In this document: in pieces, positions 35,714 to 45,791 of the stretch
Layout of the letters: each line of letters starts with the position of its first letter
How positions within the stretch are numbered: the stretch's first letter is position 1
Assembly: GCA_031213475.1 (NCBI GenBank)
Contig: JARUPZ010000016.1
Span: 7,022,270 to 7,086,269 of the forward strand
Source: Nereocystis luetkeana
Taxonomy: Eukaryota > Sar > Phaeophyceae > Laminariales > Laminariaceae
Direction: 5' to 3'
Length of the DNA: 64,000 nucleotides
The notes under the pieces: generated by a model
What the model saw: the letters and a program-made list of their open reading frames with translations, nothing else
Told to the model about the DNA's origin: nothing
The model's database searches: none
Program-made: the position numbers and the translations under genes

Positions 35714-36600
35714 GAAGTAGAACATGACCATACTACTAGTAGTGCCACCAACTGGTGCAGCTGGTTCGAACGTGGTCTTCCCTTGTCTTCTCTTTTTTTT
35801 CTTTTTCTTTTCGTTTTTCCTTTCTTGCGCTGACTCTCCGTGATTTCCATTTCATTTTTTTCTCTTCTTTTTCTGATTGATAAGCCGTACTGAATGAGCC
35901 GTGTGGCGTGGTTGGATGACGAACCTGCTCTGCTCGTTTCGTATTGTCTGACGCCAAGGGGCTGGGCATGGTTGACGAACGCAGGGCGGAGACGGCAGTC
36001 TGGGTAGCAAGGTACCAGGCGGGCTAGCAGGGGGAACCTGGCTATACTACTCGTACCACAAACTGCTGCCGCCACCTGGAGGGTGCTTTGGGCTTTTGGT
36101 CTGCCTGTTATTTCCCCTTTGCTATTTTCCCTTTGTTATTTTTTTTCCTTGGTTCTTTGTCTTAACTCTGTTTACAAGCAGTGGTGTCTTAGTTATTTTT
36201 TCTTTGTTTTTTTTTCCAGCTCGTTATTTTTCAAGTGTTGGCCACCTCGCCTGTGGGGGGGGGCACGACAGATTGTTTCTCCTAGTTTTTGCTTTCGTTT
36301 TTTTCTTTTTCTCTTTCGATCTATCTACTGTCTACTTTGTTTTTGTTTTCTCTTTGATTGTTTCTTTTCGTTTCTCTATTTCATAGATTGTGTATGTCGT
36401 GCCTGTCGTATCTAGTATGATGACATGGCTTTGCATTGCCCACAGCAGTGCTTACTGCACACGTGGCAACGTAGTATCTCTGTGGCGTAGCTTTGTGACC
36501 ACAGAACTTGTATCTCTTCTAGGATTGGAGAATCGGCACGGACACTGGTTGTGCTGGATGTCGACGGGTAGAAAGAACGGTGTAATGTGAAGAACACACA

Positions 36601-37000
36601 CAAACAGCCTACTGAACGTGAAAAAAGCAGGCCCATATTTCCGACCAGACAGAGCAGTCGACCGTGGAAAGCGGATTTCCACACAAAATGCACCCCAAAG
36701 GCATTTTTTTACCAAATAATGCGTACGTATTGAAGAAAGTTTTAGAGTAAGTTTTAGCTAACAAACAGGGATTGAGACCGCAACCAAACGAGGCAACGCG
36801 AACACAGACACAGCAGCAGCACACAGCACACAGCACGCCATAATTGCAACGCCCAGTCCAGCTACAGCTAGCCGCTTGATGTAGCATGAACCCGAAGCAA
36901 CTAACCTACGAGTACAACAACAACACCACCAGCGACGTTGCCGGTGGTCGGAGGTATCCCGCTCGTGTGGCTGAGCGGCGTGCCATGACGAATGTCCCTA
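36601..37000. other. Spacer between LINE and foldback; nothing recognised
   Basis: No gene, RNA or shared repeat seen. Confidence 0.4.
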
Positions 37001-37428
37001 TCCCCGCCCAATACGACCACGAGTAGTAACGATAGCCAGCACGCAGACGCTCAGTATGAGCCAAACCCCGCCTACTGGGGTGCCGTCTGTGCCGGTGCCG
37101 ACTGGTCTCTCTTGCCACTCCCACCAACTGCAACAACTACTGCGACTTCACAAACTAAAAGAGAAACAAATTGAGCACAGCGCTCGGATGCATTTCATCG
37201 AGGGAAATATACTTTTAAAATTGTTCTTGCCCTCAATGAAAAACATTCGAGCGCTGTTCTCAGCTTGATTGTCTTTTTTGTGAAGTCACAGTTTTGTTGG
37301 AGTTGGGGAGAGTGATGAGAGAGACCAGTTGGGACCGGCACAGACGGCACCCCAGCAGGCGGGGTTTGGCTGAGACTGAGCGTCTGCGTGCTGGCTATCG
37401 GTGCTACTCGTGTCGTACTGGGCGGGGA
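37001..37428. mobile_element. Foldback element with 200-bp inverted arms, TA-flanked
   Basis: The left arm opens TCCCCGCCCAATACGACCAC and the right arm closes GTCGTACTGGGCGGGGA. Inside, GCCAGCACGCAGACGCTCAG, CAAACCCCGCCTACTGGGG and GCGCTCGGATG pair with the right arm in order, with scattered mismatches. The centre is 30 bp at about 37205-37235. TA lies directly outside each end. Non-coding; no transposase in the window. Confidence 0.88.
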
Positions 37429-37508
37429 TATATATATATATTTATTTTTCTTGCCCATCCCCCATTTATTATCTTCGCCCATTTTCTTGTCTCTCTCCTT
37501 CCAAGCCG

Positions 37509-37632
37509 GTCACCCCGGTGGTTCAAGTGGTTAACCTCGAATTCTACTTGTTTGAGTCCTGGGTTCGAGCCCCAGGTGGGTCGGACTTTGACTTTATTTG
37601 CAAAAATAAAAAAAATAAAAAAGGATTCAATA
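37509..37632 (+). mobile_element. tRNA-like sequence with A-rich tail (SINE-like)
   Basis: TGGTTCAAGTGG (box A position), then GGTT...AACC as a D arm. CTGGGTTCGAGCCCCAG folds as a perfect 5-bp T arm with box B. The acceptor strands pair only partly, and the anticodon loop lacks U33 in the best fold, so it is probably not a working tRNA gene. An A-rich tail (AAAAATAAAAAAAATAAAA) follows within 30 bases. It lies between two foldback elements. Confidence 0.55.
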
Positions 37633-37684
37633 GTTGAGAGCGCCTTGCAGCGTGGGTAGGCACAATTCGATGCTAGTCGACGAG

Positions 37685-37972
37685 GAGGGAAGAAAAGGCT
37701 GAAATCTTCTCGCGATAAAAATGAAGGCACGTACCGTAGCGGGAAGGGGGGAGAAGAGCCTGCCTGCTATGTGACCCCGGATCTGAGTTACGAGTTGGAA
37801 AGAGAGAGAGAAGAAGATGGGCGAAGATAATAAATGGGATGAGAAAAAAAAAAAAAAAAACTCGTAACTCAGATCCGGGGTCACATAGCAGGCAGGCTCT
37901 TCTCCCCCCTTCCCGCTACGGTACGTGCCTTCATTTTTATCGCGAGAAAGATTTCAGCCTTTTCTTCCCTCG
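37685..37972. mobile_element. Foldback element with near-perfect 112-bp arms
   Basis: The left arm 37685-37796 (GAGGGAAGAAAAGGCTGAAA ... CTGAGTTACGAGTT) and the right arm 37859-37972 are reverse complements with very few differences. The 62-bp centre is purine-rich and ends in A17. Near-identity of the arms implies recent formation or gene conversion. A single-arm relative lies at 24531-24652. Confidence 0.93.
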
Positions 37973-38129
37973 TATGGAATATATTCGTCGTGGTTTCATA
38001 ATTTTATCGAAAAGTAATCGACAGACGACTATTAATAGACAGAAGATGTCTATATACCACACAGAGGATCGTAACAATATAAAAGTGCACTATGTTTCGT
38101 CTTTAAGTTGATATTGTGGCTGCGGGGTC

Positions 38130-38490
38130 GAAAACTCAATCCTCCTTCACAAAACTACATCACAAACTCAACCAGAAAATCTAATCCTCCTTCAGAAAAC
38201 TATACCAGGTATCACAAATTCCACCAGAAAATCTATCCTCCTTCAGAAAACTACCTGGTATATCACAAATTCCACCAGAAAATATAATCCTCCTTCAGAA
38301 AACTACCTGGTATATCACAAATTCCACCAGAAAATCTAATCCTCCTTCAGAAAACTATATCACAAAATTCCACCCAAAAAACTATCACAAAATCCAGCGG
38401 GAAATCCAGTCCTCCCTCAGAAAACAATACTGTATCACATATTCCACCAGGAAAATACCACAAAATCCACCACAAAATCCAGTCCTCCTT
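38130..38490. repeat. Minisatellite, about 45-70 bp units, six to seven copies
   Basis: Units share TCCTCCTTCAGAAAACTA and CACAAATTCCACCAGAAAAT. Units 2, 3 and 4 carry an extra 7 bp (CCAGGTA or CCTGGTA at a TA), which units 1 and 5 lack. Later units are longer and more diverged. Confidence 0.9.
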
Positions 38491-39389
38491 TATTGTGTCT
38501 GTCATCGCTACATTGTCATACATATCCTGCCTCGGTGGTCGAAAGCGTGACACATTTCGGCGTCCTCGAGTACCAGCACACGCAGGCACCTGCGCATGTA
38601 TGTGATAACTCCACCTGAGACGGACCTCCTGTCCATGGCTTACCTGGCATAGTTTGCATCAGCAAACAAACGCTGCCAGCTACAAAACCACCGCCTCTCT
38701 GAGAAGTAAAAATACCGAAATCACGGGTACAAGACACGTACTCGAGAAAAAATAACATCTATCTGCCACAACTGTGTGTACCTCTGGTATCATTCAATCA
38801 AGCTCGACGCACTATTGCATGCATGCCCTGAAAAACATATTGTTTGATACCTGGTACCCTGGTAGGTGATATCAGCTGGATTGAAAGCACCCCGTGCCTA
38901 GCTTGTACCAATATCGTTGTTGTTGTTGTTGTTGCTGTTGTTCTCACATTAACTCACATTGTACAATTCAATGCAGTCCGTGGTCGCAGGACAGGCTCCA
39001 ATAACTCTGGAGTGGAAGAAATACCTCAAGTAAAAACAGAGGCAAAAACAAAAAACAAACATACGCACTCCACCACAGTGCACTGCGGACACCAGGGAAG
39101 CAAAAAGGAGACTATTAATAGCAGACAAAAACCTAAAAAAGAAGATGAAGCTAAGCAAAACAAAACAAAACAAAACAAAAACAGACGCAGAGATAGTAAA
39201 ACGCAAAAAAAAGGCAAAACGGACCATACTAACAAAGACACAAAGAGGTACAAACGGGAATGAAAGAAAAATGAAAAAAAAGAAGGGACAAAAAAGCGAT
39301 AATCACGGGCGGGGGGGAAAGAAAATACGAAAGGCAGGCACTGGAGCATACAGACACGCACAGTTGCCCAGATGGCACCATGCTAGTTA
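38491..39389. other. Spacer; no gene seen
   Basis: Contains TTG/GTT-rich (38911-38940) and A-rich, AAAAC-rich (39120-39300) patches and TACCTGGTACCCTGGTA at 38850. The frames there are composition artefacts. Confidence 0.4.
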
Positions 39390-40215
39390 CTTGGGTCCCA
39401 AAGAAAGGAGTGCATCATGACGATGATGGCCATAACCAGGCTTCAGTCTGTTGGGCAGACCGCCTCCCCTCCCCCCCCCCGCCATTCCCCCTCGTCCCCC
39501 TTTCGCCCCCCCCCTCTTCCCTGCCATTCTGCACACTCGCGTTGGCGTCGACGGCTGTGGTCGTTGTTGCAGCTATTCTATGCCGTTCTGCCGATGCCTC
39601 TTTCTCATCTGTATGCCATTTCCGCATGAAGGCCTCCGCCCCTTCCTCGACCCGTCGGAACCATCTGCCGGCTTTCTGTGATGCCGAACTCCTTGAGGTC
39701 CTCCTCAAGGTACCTCATCCAGTCCCACTCCTGTCCTCCGGAGTAACCCTTACCCCCAACCATCTCCCCAAACATCACCCTCTTCGGCAGACGCTCCTCT
39801 CCCATTCGTGTCACAAAGCCCGCAAACAAGAGCCTACGTCTGCGTACCGTCGTCTCAACGCTTTCAGATTTTGTCCTGAGAAGCGCGCTAGCATAGATAG
39901 GATAGAATGTGGTCTTCGCGCTTTCGTTTTCGCCACCCGATGCATCGGAGGAGCATCTTGTGGTGGACCTCCCGTAGCCTACCGTAATCAGTCTTGCTCG
40001 GGCTCCAAGTAACGCAACCGTAGAGCAACGTTTCGATCACCTCGGCTCTCAGCATTCGCACCTTCAGGCGTAGGCGCACACCCGGGCGGTCATAAATTTC
40101 CATATTATACCGTCCGAAGCATGCCCATGCCCTCTGGAGTCGACGCGTTACCTCGACACTTACTTCTGCCCGTCCAATCTGCGCTGATAGCCCCGCCCAG
40201 AATCGTACCGTCGGC
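39390..40215 (-). mobile_element. LINE fragment, RT C-terminal region
   Basis: Minus-strand frames in succession: [19 protein letters not shown] (near 40060), GYVTR/GFVTRMGEERLPKRVMFG (near 39800), then FRRVEEGAEAFMRKWH (near 39650) and a Gly/Arg-rich end. These are the counterparts of residues 260-430 of the RT at 34190-35713, but diverged and frameshifted. This is therefore a different, older subfamily, truncated at both ends. Confidence 0.85.
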
Positions 40216-40440
40216 GCATTGCCATGCTAATCCCACTACTAACGCCCCGGTAATCTATTAAAAGTATAATACGTGTCCGACATCCAACCAGTGTATGCTG
40301 CTAGTAGTGTAGCACATGATGGCATGTCATGTGTGTGGTGTGGCCATTGCAATACTCACAAGACCCTCCGCACGGCGTCCAGCTCTAGGTTCCACAATTC
40401 ACATCTGGTTCAGCAGCATACTGTTGTTTGAGCTATCCAA
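40216..40440 (-). repeat. Distal part of the inverted 1.3-kb repeat
   Basis: The reverse complement aligns with 12854-13070: TTGGATAG at the start, CAGATGTGAATTGTGGAACC, CATCATGTGCT, CAGCATACACTGGTTGG, GATTAGCATG at the end. It starts where the matching part at 43886-44900 stops, so the two are halves of one copy. Confidence 0.8.
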
Positions 40441-42234
40441 CGCACCTCTCATACCATCGAACACAGAGTAGTTTAGTACACCCCACCCATTTCCCTACTG
40501 TCTGTAAGGGTCCTGCTCAGACAAAGCTACACCCTGCATCCCATGCCCATATTCGCCCAACAATCACTAATAGATGGGGGGAGAGAGGGGCAGGGGGCGG
40601 AGAAAGGAGCTGAGATATACACTTTTCTACGTGATATAGAATGAATGCCATGTATCTCCGTGCGTATCTTCTCAAACACCAAGCTACCTTTCAGGCGTAC
40701 CTGGTATGAGGTACCGCGTATCAGCTTTCGTAGGGGTACGTAGGTAGTAGGCACACAGCAGTATGAACAACGATAAATTCACTGGAAGGTTTCATTTTTC
40801 GTTCTTCTTCAATAATTGCACAAAATACAGGTTCCTGTACCAGGTACGTCACGACATGATGGTACTGGCTAAGCAACACATTAGCAGAACATCCAGCAAC
40901 AGCACGTATCGGCCGTCCGTGCACAGTATTACGTCAACGCAACTCAACTTGGCGCCCGCTTCGCTCACTTGGCTTCGATACTGCGTCCTTACCCGAATCC
41001 TCAGTCACTACTCGAACTATCCTGCGCTACGGTATGATCTATTAATTTAATTATATGTAGACAGCGTGATGCCCAATTAATTTATAGCTTCATCATAGTA
41101 TTTCCTCTAGTAATACCAACTTGTTTAAAAAATATATACCTCACGTACTTCAAAATCAACTTTTGTAAAAGCTCCCTTCGTGCAACAACGTAAAAACAAA
41201 ATGTATCTCTCACATACTCCGAAATCACATTTTGCAAGCTGCCTTCGTGCAACGTTCCAATATCTTGTCATTTGCGACGTCATCTTCGAAACACGCATGT
41301 GTTCCTGCCCTCCTGCGCTTTGAACATCCGGTCCTTGTCATCTACCGCCGCTTCACCCGAAGTGCATCGAAATAAGAGTCTTTCGAGCTACCGAGGGGTT
41401 CACGCAATCCTCTCAGTCGTATTTTGCACACTAGATACACCGCGCTGTGGACTACACACTGCAGGCAACAAAGCAGTACCTTCCTCTATAAGCTCTGCAA
41501 CAATACCCAATTTTCAAATCATCCTCCCTATCTCCTTCGACCGCAGCACACTGCTGTACACACACAATCATGCAGCTTGACACGAGAAGGTATTCCTTTG
41601 TCCCGCCGTGTTGTTGGTCGAGATCGTACTTTGCCGCTACGTATCGAAAACCCGCCGCAATTTTTATATTAACCAACCGACACCTCACGCATAGAGAGGA
41701 TGAGGAGCGACGCTCGCTACACCGCGTTGTTGGTGGCCCGTGGCGATGATGATGACTTTCGGCGCGAAGACCTTGCCCCGAGCAAAGACAACTCAACTGC
41801 ATACAGCAGCAGCGGAAGGAAGAAGCCTGCCTGTAGCACCTGTGGTGAGACAACGCAAACCGCCTACACGGTGCGAAAGACGTTGGCTCTCCTAGCAGGA
41901 GCGGATGTATGACGCGTATGCGCGGTTCGTTTATCATCCTCCATCGGTTCACGTTTGCTCGTGCCGGCTTCGTTTGATCCCCGTCGATGTTTACCGCTCG
42001 GCTTGACGTTGCTGCTGGTGCTGCTCCTCCTTCTGTTGTTTTGCCATCGTATGATGCTGTTGTTGGCACCCTGCTCGAGCTCCACTACTACTTTAATATC
42101 AGAAAGAATCACAATGATCCAAAACAGCTTTTGACGACGTCAAAACTCGCCCTATATCACCTGTGCAGCTGCCGGTTTGACGGTTTTTGGGGGTTGTACC
42201 GACATTGCTCGTGGCTCGAAAGCGTTCGATTTCT

Positions 42235-42940
42235 TGGTATTATCCTCGATACTCCGAGTATAGTCGGAGTATCGTGCAATTTTCGTATTCCGAGTACTCC
42301 GAGTATTAGAGTACTGGTGGCCTAAATACTCGGAGTACTTGCAGTATGCGCAGTACTGAAGGGCCACAACCTCCGAGTACTGGGAGTATGAGCAGAAATT
42401 ATACTCGAGTACACGCAGTACCCGGAGTACAAACATATAAATTACTCGGAGTACTCCGAGTATCACGAGTATTGAACCCAGGAATACTTCATCCTCCGAG
42501 TAAAAACTCCGAGTATATACTCCAATCCGGAGTACCTTGGAGTATAAAAGCCTGAAATACTCCGAGTATTACTCGTACCTTGAAATATGGAACCCAGAAA
42601 TACTCCGAGTATTGAAGTTTTTGCAGTATGAAAAGCACAAGTACTCCGAGAACTTAAAGCAGGAGCAGTACAATATCCCCAAATACTTCAAGTACAACGA
42701 GAAGTCCAGAGTAATGAACCCCAAAATACTAGGAGTACAGCAGTATTTCAGAGTATCGAACCCCAAAATACTCCGAGTACAAGCAGTATTGAGAGTGATC
42801 ACACCCGAAATACTCCGAGTACGAGCAGAATCCCGGAGTATCGAGCCCTGAAATACTCCGAGTACACGAAGTACCTGAAGTAACTTATCTCCGATACTCG
42901 TTACTTTACTCCAAGGTACTCGGAGTATCTATCTGCACCT
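42235..42940. repeat. Degenerate ACTCCGAGTA satellite
   Basis: TACTCCGAGTA or TACTCGGAGTA occurs more than twenty times at irregular spacing of roughly 15-40 bases, often beside CCCAAAATA or GAACCC. The motif is a near-palindrome (ACTC-S-GAGT). Long frames over it are artefacts. Stray copies continue to 43482. Confidence 0.9.
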
Positions 42941-43347
42941 TTCCATATTGATATCTTACGAGCATCGTCTGGCCTTTGCTCAGGACGACCCAATCCGGCA
43001 CACTCTTCTTTCTGTCGATGACCACCATAATTACAGCCGTTCTTCGTGCAGATACGTCTCGTACGGCATTCACATTTTGCGTTACCACTGCTGCTGCCAT
43101 CTCCATCATCCTCGTGCTCGTGGTTAAGTAAGTTCGACATCGTTTTCATTCCATTATCCTGCCAGCACGGTCGTCTGATCTCTGCTCTGACACCTCGATT
43201 TGACACACACACCTCATCCTCTCGATTAAGGTGATAATATTGACGACCGTTCATTCGGATATTTCGGCGTCCGATCCTGCGGGCACTCCTTGCACCCGTG
43301 GCATTTGGATATTTAGTACTACTCACACTCGCACTTACTCGCAACAT
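42901..43347 (-). CDS. Hypothetical protein with knuckle-like Cys/His pattern
   Basis: 148 codons, hydrophilic and basic. Residues about 88-115 read KCECRTRRICTKNGCNYGGH then RQKEEC. The C-x4-C-x4-H-x5-C spacing is close to, but not the same as, the CCHC knuckle of retroelement Gag proteins. An acidic/serine patch (HEHEDDGDGSSSG) precedes it. The last residues run into the ACTCCGAGTA satellite. It lies inside the 3.4-kb insertion, which would suit a gag remnant. I recognise no family with confidence. Confidence 0.3.
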   Translation of the reverse strand: MLRVSASVSSTKYPNATGARSARRIGRRNIRMNGRQYYHLNREDEVCVSNRGVRAEIRRPCWQDNGMKTMSNLLNHEHEDDGDGSSSGNAKCECRTRRICTKNGCNYGGHRQKEECAGLGRPEQRPDDARKISIWKGADRYSEYLGVK

Positions 43348-43885
43348 TCAGACAGTATTTCGAGGTTTGAAGTTGAGTCCTGCTCACACTCCCAGTCACT
43401 CGCAACGTTGAGGCCGTAAGCACCCTAATAATCTCAGCATTCAGAGTACGAAATTTGCTCGATACAGACACAATCGATACTCCGAGTGTGGTCCCTCTGC
43501 TGCTGTGCGTTTATCGTATTACCCGCAGATTGTATTGCATCGTGCTGATGCAACCTACAACTATTAATAATAAAGTTGCAATGTGATATTCCAGAGAGGG
43601 AGCAAGCACATCAAATAAATATTGCACAATTCATCATTTTAACGCTTATTGAGGTCCTACATAAAGTGACTTACAAAGTGGTTTTCATTAATTTAAAGCA
43701 CGGGGCCACAATTAATGTACATCCTATGTACGTATTGGCTCACCTATTATAGCTCCTATATTATCTACAGGAATCTGGCCCGACCGCCGTGGGGGCGGGA
43801 GGGCCTTTTATTCCCTAGTATGTATATAGAATGCACAAAATGCAAAAAAGAAATGAGGAATCACCAGAACTACTCGTGCATCTCG

Positions 43886-44900
43886 TACATACATGCAAGT
43901 AAACCACACAAAACCAACTTCATACCTGGTACTTGGTACCTGGTACCTGGTATGCACTCACTCTTCTATAACCCCCAGAACCTATACTGCTTCAAAGTAC
44001 TGCTGTACTCGTTCATATGCAAGCATTCAACGCAAGTCATGATACGTACAATAGAGTACAATGAACAGTGAACGGCGATACGCATCACGAGCATCGGGGG
44101 CAGGCCAAAGAACCCTGTTTTAAGCCGGTGCAAAAGGAGAGAAGCCTTCCCCACCCCAGTTCTAGCGCCCTCCAGCGTCCGTGTCCATGATCGTCCCACC
44201 ACAACCTTGCTGCTCCACTTCCCCTACCAGCCCACCACTCTCCTTCACCCCGTCCACCCTCTCCACATCCTCCACCTCCCCCACCCTCTCCACCCCCTCC
44301 ACCTCGTCCCCCCCGTCCCCCCCGTCTTGTACTGGCTGTTGGTTGCCAAGGTTGCTCAAATATCACCGTCACCTTGCACCTTCAACGTATGTACTTGTGG
44401 TGCTGATACAGCAGTATGGTATCTATACTCGCATGTTCTTGTGTACTTGTGGTGTTGGTACATAGTAGTATGGTGTCTATACTCGCTCCTGCTCTGTCAC
44501 CCTGGGGTGGTGGTACAGTATGAGCATGGTGTGGTACGGTACGGTTGTGCGGTGTGGCACGGTATGTGATATTGTATGTTGGTATGGTATGATGGTACGC
44601 TTTGATACACTATACGGGAAAACACGGTATGTGATATGGTATGTTGGTGATATAGTCTATGGAAAAAACACGGTATGTGATATGGTATGTTGGTGGTACG
44701 GTGTGATGGTACGGCGGTGTGGTTGATATATTATATGGCTGAATTGCCTGGTGGTATGGTATGTTTCAGTATATAAGGTCCGTAAGAGTCGGTGTACATG
44801 GTACGAATATCATCTGTAACGACCTTATATATCGATCATTGGAATGTACTAGTGTAAGTTTGAAAATATAAGGCATGCGGACAGACGGACAGACACATTG
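43886..44900 (-). repeat. Proximal part of the inverted 1.3-kb repeat
   Basis: The reverse complement aligns with 11745-12853: remnant CAGA microsatellite at 44880-44896, GATATTCGTAC-type block, GGTATG-rich patch (44520-44760), GGAGGTGG-type patch (44220-44320), CTGGAGGGCGCTAGAAC. It carries TACCTGGTA three times in tandem (43923-43952), where the relative at 12810 has two. Confidence 0.8.
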
Positions 44901-45611
44901 TAATTACCAAAACAGCTTGGTATATGTGTTCAATGCTACCTGTTTTTCGTTTTGTGGTCACGTGCAGCAATTGTATGGGTTTTGAGTATTCCGTATTCAT
45001 CGTAGAGCAGTACCTGGGCAGGGCGTTGTGGGTGGGTGGGTCTGTTGGTGGCTTTTTCCGATGATTCGTACGTGGGTGTGTAGGTAGGTGGGTAGGTCGA
45101 TTCGTACGTGGGTGAATGTTTTCTTCGTGCACGTCGCTACGTAGTACCCCTGTTCATAATAATTATAATGCAAACCGTGTCTTCAGACGAACAATGTACA
45201 AATATATACCTGGTAGCTAGATGCGTGGATAGATACACAAGTATTCAGTTATATATTGATTTGGGCTTTTTCTTGCGTCGCCGTCCTTATTGTCGTAACA
45301 CGACAACTCCGCAGTCCGAAGGGAACTCTCCTACCGAAATCGCGGCCGCGCAACAACTGTACGACACTTCTTTCCATAACCGCACCGTGTAGCTGTCACG
45401 AGCAATGTTGCCTTCCCCACCGTACCGAACCCTCCTCCAATCAAGAGCCGATACATACGTAGTATGTCATCCCCACACTGAACCCTTGCCCAGGACTACC
45501 TGGAAATACGCTGTTGTTCGCCGCGTTCAAACCTTACTCTTACGTCACCCGCTTGTCGGTCACTTAACAGCTGCCAAGACAATATGTTAGTTTGTTACAC
45601 AAACACAATTT
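44901..45611. other. Spacer; GTGGGTGG/TAGG patch; no gene seen
   Basis: Short degenerate repeats GGGTGGGT and GTAGGTGGGTAGG (45025-45115). Frames are unrecognised. TACCTGGTA at 45208. Confidence 0.4.
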
Positions 45612-45677
45612 CGTTTGGTTGGCTTTCTTTGGGCTATTCCGCAAAAGTTGGCTAAATAGCCCAAAGCCAACCAAACG
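45612..45677. repeat. Short near-perfect hairpin
   Basis: CGTTTGGTTGGCTT-TCTT-TGGGCTATT pairs with AATAGCCCA-AAGCCAACCAAACG across a 16-base loop. There are about 23 paired bases with one small bulge. The size and fold resemble a small-RNA precursor or a tiny MITE. Expression cannot be judged from sequence. Confidence 0.75.
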
Positions 45678-45742
45678 ACGTCTTGTGGGTACAAGAAACG
45701 ACTCAACCTTACTTCCCTCCGAACAAAAGCCTAATCTAGACC

Positions 45743-45791
45743 AGGTATATATATAATATATTATAATATGTATATATATATATATATATGT
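45743..45791. repeat. (TA)n microsatellite
   Basis: TATATATATAATATATTATA and following TA units, next to a partial ACCAGGTA. Confidence 0.95.

Larger units (their letters stand above)
32746..36600 (+). mobile_element. LINE-type non-LTR retrotransposon, interrupted
   Basis: Plus-strand reverse transcriptase split into two open segments (to 33561 and from 34190) by a 540-bp insertion and a nearby frameshift. A 3' UTR of about 880 bp follows, with T-rich patches. The 3' boundary near 36600 is set by where the two relatives (22937-24165 and 24215-24305) stop matching. No apurinic endonuclease domain is visible upstream, so the 5' end is truncated or beyond recognition. Layout and motifs ([26 protein letters not shown]) place it among endonuclease-bearing LINE clades; the exact clade is not assigned. 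Confidence 0.9.
40441..43885. mobile_element. 3.4-kb insertion splitting the inverted repeat
   Basis: The bounds follow from the neighbouring halves, which are consecutive in the copy at 11746-13075 (break at about 12853). The insert holds a minus-strand frame with a knuckle-like cysteine pattern (42901-43347), a dense ACTCCGAGTA satellite, and otherwise unrecognised sequence. I found neither terminal repeats nor a clear target duplication, so its type is open. Confidence 0.5.

Noticed and set aside
37509..37585. Functional tRNA gene
   Set aside because: The acceptor stem pairs poorly and the anticodon loop lacks U33, so I list it as tRNA-like only.
39026..39361. Phe-rich 111-codon minus-strand frame resembling a membrane protein
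   Set aside because: It is the reverse of an A-rich, AAAAC-rich patch; hydrophobicity comes from base composition.
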